From positions 11,479,260 to 11,543,259 of the forward strand of contig JARUPZ010000005.1 of assembly GCA_031213475.1 (NCBI GenBank): a DNA stretch of 64,000 nucleotides, in the 5' to 3' direction. Made by a program: the position numbers and the translations under genes. The DNA comes from Nereocystis luetkeana. Its lineage: Eukaryota; Sar; Phaeophyceae; Laminariales; Laminariaceae. The notes under the pieces are model-generated. The model did no database searches. It had not been told where the DNA came from and saw nothing but the letters and a program-made list of their open reading frames with translations. Positions 24,375-33,470 of the stretch are shown in pieces (within the stretch, counting starts at the first letter, position 1; each line of letters opens with the position of its first letter).

Positions 24375-24728
24375 CTTTTTTTTTTTCTTTTTTTTTTTCC
24401 ATCCCATTCATTATCTTCGCACATCTTCTTCTCTTTCTCCTTCCAACTTGTGACTCAGATCCGGGGTCACATAGCAGGCTCTTCTCCCCCATTCCCGCTA
24501 CGGTACGTGCCTTCATTTTTATCGCGAGAAGATTCCAGCCTTTTCTTCCCTCGTCGACTCGCATCGAATTGTGCCTACCCACGCTGCAAGGCGCTCTCAA
24601 CAATTGAATCCCTTTTTTACTTTTTATTTTTGCAAATAAAGTCAAAGTCCGACCCTCCTGGGGCTCGGACCCAGGACTCAAACAAGTAGAATTCGAGGTT
24701 AACCACTTGAACCACCGGGGCGACCGGT
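24375..24728 (-). mobile_element. tRNA-derived SINE, full-length copy
   Basis: On the minus strand the head (24728 leftward) resembles a tRNA with an A-box-like TGGTTCAAGTGG and a B-box-like GGTCCGAGCCC. These are internal RNA polymerase III promoters. A body of about 270 bases follows (landmarks ATTCGATGCGAGTCGACGAG, CTTCTCGCGATAAAAATG, GAGCCTGCTATGTGACC), then GAATGGGATG and a poly(A) tail, seen as poly-T at 24377-24400. Relatives lie at 28231, 30061, 32772 and 63393. It is non-autonomous and would need LINE machinery. Confidence 0.75.
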
Positions 24729-24845
24729 CGTACCCTTGGAAGCTTTTGGTAGCGTGACAATCATCGAGAAGAATCACCAACCGACCTCTAAAATGTTTAT
24801 CCTAAGTCTCATTGTTAGGAGGACTCCAACCAAACCCAGTCTCAC

Positions 24846-24984
24846 CGGCCTTGTCCTTGTCATCAACAACGCCGAGGTACTCCACCATGAAACCCGCGTA
24901 GGAGAAAACACTCATCTGGGCGACCATGGTGCTGACCAGGCTGGCCAGGATGCTTGCCATGGGAAGATATGGAAACGGCGACAT
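24846..24984 (-). CDS. Candidate exon of an MFS transporter
   Basis: From an ATG at 24984 the minus strand encodes MSPFPYLPMASILASLV and continues through a hydrophobic helix (QMSVFSYAGFMVEYLG) to DDKDKA. It then meets a good splice donor, G|GTGAGA, at 24845. The FPYLP start and the acidic loop after the first helix resemble the N-terminus of major facilitator superfamily carriers of the zinc-induced-facilitator-like type. This is a resemblance by eye only. No second exon is evident to the left, where a SINE sits in the presumed intron, so it may be a stranded gene fragment. Confidence 0.35.
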
Positions 24985-25084
24985 GATTTGCCTCCACTCG
25001 AGGAGCGGTTTCCACGACAACAACAGATGGAATCACCTGGGGATTGGACTATGCGGGTGTGAGGGTGTGTTTGTGTTCTCCCTC

Positions 25085-25150
25085 TCCCAGCTCCACCCGT
25101 CGACATCCAGCACAACCATTGTCCGTGCCGATTCTTCGATCTCGATGGAT
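25085..25150 (-). repeat. LINE 3'-tail fragment
   Basis: About 60 bases match the LINE 3' end (CACCCGTCGACATCCAGC, TGTCCGTGCCGATTCTTC). They lie about 100 bases upstream of the transporter-like exon. Either a minimal truncated copy or part of another element that uses the same 3' recognition sequence. Confidence 0.5.
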
Positions 25151-25169
25151 CGATCTTAACGACACGTAT

Positions 25170-25445
25170 TGTATTTCGTTTTTCCTGAAATTCGGCATTT
25201 CACCAATTCAGCGAGGGTTGAATCTTAGCGAGTAAGTGCCTCGGTTGGCTGTGGAAATAATCGTCCACCCGGCACAGAACCGTCCCTACAGCAGCTACGA
25301 TCGCGGAACCCATGCGAGCGGTGGCCCCAGAGTCATCGGCCTGACTCGTACCAGGTAAGCAGGTGTAGGTGCCCTGGGGAGTGAAATCCATCACCAACTC
25401 TTCACGCAACAACGCCCAACGCTTGCCCAAAGCGACAAAGTCCTA
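25170..25445 (-). repeat. Right arm of a large inverted repeat
   Basis: Inverted partner of 23275-23560. The minus strand is open across most of the arm and includes the peptide GSAIVAAVGTVLCRVDDYF, whereas the left arm has lost the frame. I do not recognise the protein. It is either a captured gene fragment or part of an unknown element. Confidence 0.45.
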
Positions 25446-25837
25446 GCTATTATATTGCTGTCACCGAGCTCAGTGGGTCGGCCACCTCGGTGCGGTCACC
25501 TTGTGGACTCGGCCACGAGATCCCACAAAGCATTTGAGCTTTCTGCGCTCGGCCATGACATATGAGTGACCTGGGGAACGACCCCTGACAGCTCTGTGCG
25601 CTCGCGAGTGGTGGCAAAGCTCGAGCGGTGGTGTTCCCCGATCATTTACGGCCTTGTACCTAAATTTCCTCAAAATCCCTAAAACGTTCGCGGCGACTTT
25701 TGGGGGGGGTGAAGTTTTTCGGCTTTTCCCGAAAATACTTCGGGAAAATACCGAAATTCGGGAAAATAACGAAATTTCAGGATAATACCGACTAAATATG
25801 GAACCCAGTCGTGGTTAAGATCGACAAATTATGTGCC
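25446..25837. other. Intervening sequence with a CCCGAAA-rich patch
   Basis: Mostly anonymous. Positions 25690-25790 repeat, in inverted orientation, the patch near 8690-8790 (CGACTTTTGGGGGG, then CGGCTTTTCCCGAA). This indicates a small dispersed repeat family with CCGAAATTCGG-like cores. Confidence 0.4.
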
Positions 25838-26150
25838 CGCATTTTTTTTTTTTTTTCTCTTTCGATTTGTCTTCCATGTTTTACTTTTCCCTTTGATTGT
25901 TTCTTTTCGTTTCACTATTTCATAGATTGCGTATGTCGTGCCTGTCGTATCTAGTACAATGACATGGATTTGCATTGCCCACTGCAGTGCATACTGCACA
26001 CGTGGCAACGTAGTATCTCTGTGGCGTAGCTTTGTGACCACAGAACTTGTATCTCTTCTAGGATTGAAGAATCGGCACGAACACTGGTTGTGCTGGATGT
26101 CGACGGGTAGAAAGAACGGTATAATGTGAAGAACACACACACAAACACAA
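25838..26150 (+). mobile_element. 5'-truncated LINE copy
   Basis: Only the last 310 bases or so of the LINE 3' UTR are present, beginning at a T run and ending in GAAGAACACACACACAAAC. Its final part has been copied again in tandem (26092-26273). Confidence 0.75.
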
Positions 26151-26273
26151 AAACTACCCCACAGAGACTTCGCTGCTACCTTGCTGGATGTCGACGGGTA
26201 GAAAGAACGGTATAATGTGAAGAACACACACACAAACACAAAAACTACCCCACAGAGACTTCGCTGCTACCTT
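26092..26273. repeat. Exact tandem duplication, 2 x 91 bp
   Basis: Units 26092-26182 and 26183-26273 appear identical. Each holds the LINE tail (GCTGGATGTCGACGGG through the AC repeat) plus flanking ACTACCCCACAGAGAC. The duplication therefore arose after the LINE copy inserted, and recently. Confidence 0.8.
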
Positions 26274-26317
26274 GTCTGATTTACTCTGACTTTTATTTTC
26301 TTTCTGTTTCTATCTTT

Positions 26318-27298
26318 CATGTGTGTGTGCTCTTCACATTAAACCGTTCTTTCTACCTGTCGACATCCAGCACAACCAGTGTCCGTGCCGATTCTTCAAT
26401 CCTAGAAGAGATACAAGTTATGTGGTCACAAAGCTACGCCACAGAGATACTACGTTGCCGCGTGTGCAGTATGCACTGCAGTGGGCAATGCCAAGCCATG
26501 TTATCATACTAGATACGACAGGCACGACATACGCAATCTATGAAATAGTGAAACAAAAAGAAACAATCCAAGAGAAAACAAAAACAAGGTAGACGAATCG
26601 CATAAGAAAAAGAAAAGGAAATGAAAGCAAAATCTAGGAGAAACAATCTGTCGTGCCCCCCCCCGAAGGCGAGGTGGCCAACACTTGAAAAAGAACCAGC
26701 TGGAAAAAAGAAAAAAATAAATAAATAAATAAATAAAACACCACCGCTTGTAAACAGAGTAAGACAAAGAACCAAGGAGAAAGTAACAAGGAAAAATAAC
26801 AAAGGGGAAATAACAGGCAGACCAAAGCCCAAAGCACCTTCCAGGTGGCGGCAGCAGTTTGTGGTACGAGTAGTATAGCCAGGTTCTCCCTGCTAATCCG
26901 CCTGGTACCTTCCTACCCAGACTGCCGTCTCCGCCCTGCGTTCGTCAACTATGCCCAGCCCCTTGGCGTCAGACAATCCGAAAGGAGCAGAGCAGGTTCG
27001 ACATCCAACGACGCCACACGGCTCCTTCAGTACGGCTTATCAATCAGATAAGGAAGAGAGAAAAATAACATGAAAATCACGGAGAGTCAGCGCAAGAATG
27101 AAAAACAAAACAAAACAAAAAGAGAAGACAAGGGAAGACCACGTTCGAACCAGCTGCACCAGTTGGTAGCACTACTAGTAGTGTGGTCATGTTCTACTTC
27201 CTAGTCGACTTGGTGCCTGGCTACCCTGTCTGCCATCTCCTTCCTACTTTCGTCTACCGCCGTTTCCCTTCTACCCCTCCTGTTCCCCCCCCTCTCCG
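26318..27298 (-). mobile_element. 5'-truncated LINE copy
   Basis: Copy of the whole LINE 3' UTR with the tail at the left. It is truncated at 27298 after CCCTCTCCGC, the same position as the copy ending at 21220. Internal simple sequence has diverged, for example AAATA repeats at 26714-26738. It abuts an older inverted copy at 27303. Confidence 0.85.
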
Positions 27299-27302
27299 CT
27301 TC

Positions 27303-27545
27303 ATAGAATGTGGAGGTCATACTTGACATACTCAGTATAATGGCATGGCACTGCATTGTCTACTGCTGTGCTTACTCTGGCTTACTGCATACATAGGTAA
27401 CATTGCCGTGCCTCTGTGGCGTATTTTGGTGACCACCGAACTTGTATCTCTCTATTGATAGGATTAAAGAATCGGCACGGACACTGGTGGTGCTGGATGT
27501 CGACGTGTAGAAAAAACGGTTTAATATGAAGAACACACACACCTG
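27303..27545 (+). mobile_element. Old 5'-truncated LINE copy
   Basis: About 240 bases of diverged LINE 3' UTR, with several substitutions and small indels, ending GAAGAACACACACACC. It sits head to head against the younger copy at 26318-27298. Confidence 0.7.
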
Positions 27546-28029
27546 GATGCTCGTATTATTGATAGTAAGCACAGCACTTTACGCAATACAATGCCATGTC
27601 ATCGTTCGGGGTATGATACAGTCACTGGTCTTTGTAGTTTAATGAGTTGTATACCCTTCATGGGGAATAACCTACACAATTATCAGGGACGTGGTATCAT
27701 AACTGTTCTGAACCTTCTTGTGTCAGACAGTCCAGGAAGAGATGGTGATCGTTGATATTCGGGTGGTAGTAAGGTTCGATTGCTCTTTTTTTCACTGCAT
27801 GTCCGCGAGTCTTCACTCTGACAGCATTCCAGATAGCAGACAGGTGTGTTCCTCTTTCGTTTTCACGACTACCGTGCGTTTCGTACGGTGCAGGCAGCAC
27901 TTCAGACAGCATCTGCTGTAGTCAGCATCCACGAATTGGTTAGTGGTGGGAACGGGGGTACTCTATCTATGTTATAGTTGAGAGGATATACCCGCGGTCA
28001 TGTTAGTTCAGTTCGCACATTGGTTTCAT

Positions 28030-28134
28030 TAGGGAGGGCATAGTGAACACGACCAAATATTGTTAGTAAAAATTGTTAAACATATACCAGGTAGGTTCTT
28101 ATGTGTACCATAGGTCCTGTTAACTATGGCTCCC
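28030..28134. mobile_element. CATAGT-type MITE, copy 2
   Basis: About 105 bases with ends GGGAGGGCATAGT and AACTATGGCTCCC as imperfect inverted repeats. It is inserted into R1 between TTGGTTT and GCTC. The interior closely matches the MITE at 2651-2754. No coding sequence. Confidence 0.55.
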
Positions 28135-28230
28135 GCACTAGCTCCCGTGCGCTTTCTTCGTCTCGTGTATTTTGAGGCAGCCGAATTTTCGATTTTTGGT
28201 AGTTTTTCGGATCTTCCTAGGGCTCCAGGG

Positions 28231-28408
28231 TACGCACAATTCGATGCGAGTCGACGAGGGAAGAAAAGGCTGAAATCTTCTCGCGATAAAAATGAAAGCA
28301 CGTACCGTAGCGGGAAGGGGGGAGAAGAGCCTGCTATGTGACCCCGGATCTGAGTTACGAGTTGGAAGGAGAGAGAGAAGAAGATGTGCGAGGATAATGA
28401 ATGGGATG

Positions 28409-28436
<28 letters not shown>
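28231..28436 (+). mobile_element. 5'-truncated SINE inserted in R1
   Basis: It lacks the tRNA-like head and starts at GCACAATTCGATGCGAG. It ends with GAATGGGATG and about 26 A residues. GTAC occurs on both sides and may be a short target duplication. R1 resumes immediately after it. Confidence 0.7.
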
Positions 28437-28439
<3 letters not shown>

Positions 28440-28529
28440 CCTTTGTTTGACCACGGACTCCTTCGTCGGAGAGTTAATGTGAGAACAACAAACAACAAAC
28501 AACAACAACAACAACAACATCAATGACAT

Positions 28530-28885
28530 ACCCTAATAAACCAGCCATTTCGATGGACAGCGGGTGTTTGGTGGGTGCTTCTTCGGGAGTGCTTGGGCGG
28601 GAGGAATGGGCTCTTGCGGTTAAGGGTGGCAGGGTCAGGGGTACGAGCAGTAAGAGTAGTAAAAATGTGTGGGGGAAAGGGTTGGAGGAGGTAGAAAAGC
28701 TACAGAGAGAGCGAGACAGGCAGGGACTCTCTTATAGGTACTACTACCGATAGCAGTGTAGACCAGAAACACCGCACGACTTTCTGCGCGTTGAGACAGG
28801 CGTGTAAGAGTAATAAACCAGCCATTCCGATGGATATCGTGTGTTTGGTAGATGGTTCTTCGGGGGTGCTCAAGGAGGGGAGTGG
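28530..28885. repeat. Two-copy direct repeat, period about 279 bp
   Basis: AATAAACCAGCCATT and the 60 or so following bases at 28530-28600 recur at 28809-28880 with moderate divergence (TTCTTCGGGAGTGCT versus TTCTTCGGGGGTGCT). This is an old local duplication with no gene. Confidence 0.5.
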
Positions 28886-29064
28886 TCGTTTTTGGAGGAC
28901 GAGATGGAGGGATGTTGGTTGTAGTAGTCTTCATGAGCGTCACATAAGTTATGATTTGTCGTACGATACTGCCGCGCTTTTGTTCTGGAGAGTTCTTCAC
29001 TTTTTGTTAATCGTTTTTTAAAACAACACTAACTACACACTGTCGAATAAAATGACATACCCAT

Positions 29065-29420
29065 CCTGTGGAAAAGAGGAAACAAAAGACACAAGGAAAA
29101 ATACGACGAACAAAACAAACAAATCAAGAGTGTAAAAAACACAAAAAAATACCACAGCGTGATATAAAAGACTCAGAACCAAGGCATAATAACAGGCAAA
29201 CCGAAGCACGTTGCACCCTCCCGCTAGCCGAGACAGTGTGGGGTATGCGTAGCAATGGCAAATTCTACCTGCTATTTAATGGTCTTCCTGGTACCTTACT
29301 AGCCTGTCAGCAGTCTCCGTCCTGCGTTCGTCACCTATGCCCCGCCCCTCTGCGTTAGACGATACGAAACAAGCAAAATAAGCTCGTCATGCTCCGGCTT
29401 GTTTCACGTGAGAAAGGAAA
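29065..29420 (-). mobile_element. Old, diverged LINE 3' UTR copy
   Basis: The order of landmarks (GAAACAAAAGACA, CCTGGTACCTTACTAG, CTGCGTTCGTCACCTATG, GACGATACGAAAC) matches the central LINE 3' UTR, but substitutions and indels are frequent. The (AC)n tail is not recognisable. This is the oldest copy of the family in the window. Confidence 0.5.
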
Positions 29421-29479
29421 AGCAAGAAAGAATATCAAAAACAGGGCAAATAATGCCAAAATCAAATCCATCTGTCTGT

Positions 29480-29700
29480 GACAAAATCAGTTACATACTA
29501 ACACCAAGTACAAACGCCCGCCTCGAGCGGTGTTCTGTCCGTCAAAAAGTCCGGTACAAAATAATGCGTAGAGAATAAAGCGTGCCAAATATCCTCTAAA
29601 ATCTGCATTGTTTTGTTGTGTTTAGGGTGTACACTACTAAGAGGCTCCGTTCGTTTCACCACGGCGGGGGCGTTAAGAGTGTCTAGCGCCCCCCCCCCCA
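29480..29700. repeat. Diverged repeat shared with 61440-61690
   Basis: It matches the reverse complement of 61440-61690 through AAAATCAG, GAGCGGTGTTCTGTCC, TTTAGGGTGTA and GGCGGGGGCG. It appears to be a second copy of part of the TIR element described at 59986-61701. Confidence 0.45.
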
Positions 29701-29990
29701 TGAAAGCTTTAAACCTTCTAGACCACTCTCGCGGAACCGCCTGCTAGGCACGAAATGATATTTTCTTACCAAACCTGAGACCACCTCGACGCGGGGTATG
29801 GCAGACAAAGATCATTGTTCTGTTGTTCTCACATTAACTCTCTGACGGAGGAGTCCGTGGTCACACACAGGTGCTGGAGCCCTAGGAAGATCCGAAAAAC
29901 AAAAAAAAACGAAAATTCGGCTGCCTCGAAATACACGAGACGAAGAAAGCGCACACGAGCTAAAACCAATGTGCAAACTGAACTCACATT

Positions 29991-30470
29991 TTTCAATTTA
30001 TTTTTTCTTATCCCATTCATTATCTTCGCACATCTTCTTCTCTCTCTCCTTGCAACTCGTTCAAGTGGTTCACCTCGAATTCTACTTGTTTGAGTCCTGG
30101 GATCGAGCCCCAGGAGGGTCGGACTTTGACTTTATTTGCAAAAATGAAAAAGGGGTTTAATTGTTAAGAGCGCCTTGGAGCGTGGGTAGGCACAATTCGA
30201 TGCGAGTCGACGAGGGAAGAAAAGGCTGAAATCTTCTCGCGAAAAAAAAACTGAAGGCACGTACCATAGCGGGAAGGGAGGAGAAGAGCCTGCTATGTGA
30301 CCCCTGATCTGAGTTACGACTTGGAAGGAGAGAGAGAAAACGATGTGCGAAGAAGATAATGAATGGGATGAAAAAAAAAAAAAAAAAAAAAACGAACTCA
30401 GATCCGGGGTCACATAGCAGGCTCTTCTCCCCCCTTCCCGCTACGGTACGTGCCTTCATTTTTTATCACA
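29991..30470 (-). mobile_element. Outer SINE of a nest, split in two
   Basis: A minus-strand SINE is split into 30000-30060 (3' part, T-rich tail at left) and 30393-30470 (more 5' body). Between its CAACTCGT and AACTCAGATC segments lies a second SINE on the plus strand. Its own 5' part is truncated. It inserted into R1, with CACAT at both flanks. Confidence 0.65.
30061..30392 (+). mobile_element. Inner SINE, inserted into another SINE
   Basis: Begins inside the tRNA-like head at TCAAGTGGTTCACC, so only a few head bases are lost. It keeps the B-box-like GGATCGAGCCC, the full body and about 22 A residues. It interrupts an inverted SINE, making it the youngest insertion of this nest. Confidence 0.75.
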
Positions 30471-31594
30471 TGGCCGCAGGTATATCCTCTTAACTATAAC
30501 ATAGAGTACCCCCGTTCCCACCATTAACCAACTCGTGGCTGCTGACCACAGCGGATGCTTTCTGAAGTTGCCTTCACCGTACGAAACGCACGGTAGTCGT
30601 GAAAACGAAAGAGGAACACACCTGCCTGCTATCTGGAGTGCAGTCAGAGTGAAGACTCCCGGATATGGAATGAAATAAGGAGCAATCGAACCTTACTACC
30701 ACACGAATATCAACGATCACCATCTTATCCTGGACTGTCTGACACAAAAAAAGTGCAGCACAGTTATGATGTGATACCACGCCCCTGGTAGTTGTGTAGG
30801 TTGTTCCCCATGAAGGGTATACAACTCGTTAAACTTCGAAGACCAGTGACGACGTTAATAACAAGTACCGGTAGATACTATTCTGCCTCGTGAAAAACAA
30901 TACCAGGAAAAAACTACGACTGCTTCTCTCGTGATGATAGTGTGCGCGCAGATCATGGGTCTCCGTGCACCGCCTTCCTGCCGCTCTTCATGGCCGCCTC
31001 ATCGCCTTGGCCCAATCCACCCGCTCCTTGGCGCGTGCACTCGTTGCCATTCCCTTCCAGCCGATTCCCTTTCTCCGTCATCATGAAAAACAAAATGCTC
31101 CTCGCACTTGCGGTTCTGATCTGAAAAATAAAAATATCGCACAGGAGGAGGTCAATCCGTCTCTTCCCCGCACGTCGACGCCCAGTCTCCTTCCTCCCTA
31201 GTCGTCGAATCCAGCCTCCTACCGGCGCAATATACTGTGCTGTAGTGGGCCTGTGGTGGCGGCTGCCTCCGCGCACGGACACCCCGATTGAGCATTGCTG
31301 CTCTGCCGCAGCTGCCGAAGAAATACGCGCGAATCGTAGGTCTCCGTGCCTGACGCACCACGTACGACCCAACTCTACTGCCGCCTGAGCCTCGCGGCCA
31401 CAGGCAGCAGCGAGAAGGTATACCTCCTTGAGGGTGAGTCCGGCCTTACACCCGCCAGAAAGACCTACCCCACTCGCTGTTAGCCTGATAGGGCATGCCT
31501 TGCAGCATTCCTTGCCGAGCGAGGGGAACGGAAAGCTGTAAACGACTGCTGTGGCCACGTGGCCAAAGTAAACACCACAGAGTGGGTATGTTGT

Positions 31595-31665
31595 TCTCAT
31601 TGAGCCGTTCTTTCTACCCGTCGACATCCAGCACAACCAGTGTCCGTGCGGATTCCACATCACAA
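31595..31665 (-). repeat. LINE 3'-tail fragment
   Basis: About 65 bases match the LINE end (CCGTTCTTTCTACCCGTCG, CAACCAGTGTCCGTGC). It lies just beyond the R1 boundary at 31519. Very short truncated copy, or a shared-tail SINE. Confidence 0.55.
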
Positions 31666-31744
31666 CAACTACCATGGTATTAGAAAGCTGAAACGCACAC
31701 GTTAAAGAAGAAAAAGTAAAACCGGCGTACACCTCCATGCATGT

Positions 31745-32040
31745 TGTAAATACGTACTTTTACGTACTTTTACGTACGAGTACAGAATTTATACGTCAAT
31801 ACTGAAGAATTTCAACCGAGGCAGGGCAGACGCATACGCAGGGAAAAACCAGTGAACGTATGGCCTCTCTGATTAGTTCAATGTTGGCCAGAATCAGTCG
31901 AAAGCTAGACAGAGTAGAACAAAAAAGATATACCTTGGCATTTTCGAGGCAAAATCAGCTACAATATCAGCTTGGCAAATATAGCATGGCTCCTGGGGGG
32001 TGTTTTGTACTTGTTTTTAGAATGTGACTGATTTTATCGA
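31745..32040. repeat. Short copy of the 60-61 kb element, lacking the Harbinger-like insert
   Basis: Inverted relative to 60000-61165, this block matches both of its outer parts: GTACGAGTACAGA...GGGCAGACGCATACG on one side and AAAACAAGTACAAAACACCCC on the other. It lacks the 834 bases at 60127-60960. It therefore serves as the empty site for that insertion. Confidence 0.6.
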
Positions 32041-32107
32041 AAACCCGAAAATATAAACAAAGGGAGACTACGTTCGTACCTACTGCTCCAGTTGGCGGCC
32101 TGAGTAT

Positions 32108-32412
32108 TACGGGGAGCCATAGCAAATAGGACCTCCGGCACACACAAAATAAGCCCATATTTCTCCTTTTTTTACTACTACGGGGGACCATAGTAAATAG
32201 GGCCTATCTATGGTACACATAGAGAAGTTTATATTCACGTAATTTTACTCCCAATGTATCGTCCTATTCACTATGTTCCCTCAGAATAGCAATATTAGCT
32301 CAACCCTAACCCTATGGTGAATACTACCTTTTGTACGCACAAAAATATATACCGTTATCTCTATTTGCTATTAATACCAACATCAGGTCTAATTTACTAT
32401 GACCCCCCGAAA
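32108..32412. mobile_element. CATAGT-type MITEs, one nested in another
   Basis: The outer ends (GGGGAGCCATAGCAAATAGG near 32111, and AATTTACTATGACCCCCC near 32391) are inverted repeats. A second pair of the same type (GGGGGACCATAGTAAATAGG near 32182, GTCCTATTCACTATG near 32261) lies inside. A short AACCCTAACCC tract is at about 32303. No coding sequence. Confidence 0.45.
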
Positions 32413-32771
32413 GAGTTTAGGCATGGGAACGTTGTTGTTGTAATCACATTGACTGCATTAATCTATGTTCAAAATCGCGAGCAAGTGGGCAGGCACATGA
32501 CAGGCGAAAACGACCTAGAGGAAATATACGTAGACGAAGTCGAAAATCGAATGATACAACGAACCAACCGATGAACGTCATACCTGGAACACGTCGTAAA
32601 ACTCGCACAGAAAAAATTGTGACCCCATTTCACAAGTTGCCACGTGCACGTATTCAATGGGTGCCGCATAGAGACCGGGAACTTTCGACCTCGTTGACAA
32701 AACGGACGACGGACTTCTGTCTACGCGACAGCCCTAATCTAACTCAACCAAACCCGATCAATTATTGGTTA
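32413..32771. other. No supportable gene
   Basis: Unidentified sequence between the nested MITEs and the next SINE. A short open frame at 32571-33029 runs into the SINE and has no recognisable domain. Confidence 0.4.
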
Positions 32772-32982
32772 GCAATCGATGCGAGTCGACGAGGAAATAA
32801 AAGGCTGAACTCTTCTCGCGATAAAAATGAAGGCACGTACCGTAGGGTTAGGATTAGGGTTAGGGTTAGGGGAGGAAGGGGGAAGAAGAGCCTGATATGT
32901 GACCCCGGATCTGAGTTACGAGTTGGAAGGAGAGAGAGAAGAAGATGTGCGAAGGTGATGAATGGGATGAGAAAAAAAAAAA
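32772..32982 (+). mobile_element. 5'-truncated SINE with a telomere-like insertion
   Basis: SINE body from CGATGCGAGTCGACGAGG to GAATGGGATG plus a short A-rich tail. Where sister copies read ACCGTAG followed directly by CGGGAAGGGG, this copy has about 29 extra bases made of TTAGGG-type units (32845-32871). The rest is ordinary. Confidence 0.75.
32845..32871 (+). repeat. TTAGGG tract inserted in a SINE
   Basis: GGGTTAGGATTAGGG followed by two more TTAGGG units. Sister SINE copies at 24375, 28231, 30061 and 63393 lack it, so it was added after the SINE inserted or during its mobilisation. Confidence 0.75.
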
Positions 32983-33047
32983 GCCCCTTTCGCTTGTTCG
33001 TGATGTTTGTCAACAAGTTTTTCAAGTAGTAGTGTGGTCCGCAATCT

Positions 33048-33150
33048 CCATTTTTTTCATCGGTTTCGTCTCGGTGATGGGATCCGCATGTCGTGCCTGT
33101 CGTATCCGGTATGATGACGTGGCACTGCGTCGTCTATTCATGATATACCT
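33048..33150 (+). repeat. LINE 3' UTR fragment, diverged
   Basis: GCATGTCGTGCCTGTCGTAT and GATGACGTGGCA match the LINE 3' UTR upstream of its conserved tail, in plus orientation. Only about 100 bases are recognisable. Confidence 0.45.
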
Positions 33151-33357
33151 CTAAGGCTAGCTCTGCGCGTGAGGTTCCATTAATAGCCGGTACCAGCAAT
33201 ATTGGTGTACATGGAACGTTGTGCGCAGTATTGAATTTCGTTGTTTTCGATTAATCACAACGAAGAAAAATGACAGCAGTTGTCTCATTTTTGTCTAAAG
33301 CCCAAACGCCTGAAGGGGGCCGATAAGTAGAAAAAAAGGAAAATCCTTCGTATGGGA

Positions 33358-33470
33358 TATGTGTGTGTTTGTTGTATCCGTCGACATCCAGCGCAGCCAG
33401 TGTCCGTGCCGATTCTTCAATCGTAAAAGAGATACAAGTTCTGTGGTCACAAAGCTACGCCACGAAGATA
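33358..33470 (-). repeat. LINE 3'-tail fragment
   Basis: About 110 bases match the LINE 3' end including the GTGTGTGTTT tail, TCCGTCGACATCCAGC and GTCACAAAGCTACGCCAC. Adjacent 33475-33600 is the inverted partner of the T-rich repeat at 2760-2890. Confidence 0.6.

Larger units (their letters stand above)
27618..28520 (+). mobile_element. R1 repeat, copy 3, interrupted by a MITE and a SINE
   Basis: R1 sequence runs from TCACTGGTCTTTG to the tail GTTAATGTGAGAACAAC at 28470-28520. It is split by a CATAGT-type MITE (28030-28134) and by a 5'-truncated SINE (28231-28436). Uninterrupted R1 at 29870-29985 shows both empty sites. This gives a relative order: R1 first, then MITE and SINE. Confidence 0.6.
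29818..31519 (-). mobile_element. R1 repeat, copy 2, split by a SINE nest
   Basis: R1 sequence is present at 29818-29990 (tail end) and 30471-31519. The gap 29990-30470 holds two nested SINEs. Copy 1 (5296-6632) is continuous at the corresponding point. CACAT on both sides of the gap looks like the target duplication of the outer SINE. The long minus-strand open frame over 30953-31738 crosses R1 and an adjacent LINE tail scrap and is not a conserved gene. Confidence 0.6.

Noticed and set aside
24656-24728. Genuine tRNA gene
   Set aside because: The A- and B-box-like head is attached to a conserved body and poly(A) tail found in several copies, so it is a SINE, and the cloverleaf is not intact.
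30953-31738. 261-codon minus-strand frame as a host gene
   Set aside because: It spans the end of an R1 repeat and a LINE tail scrap, the homologous region of R1 copy 1 is not open in the same way, and no domain is seen.
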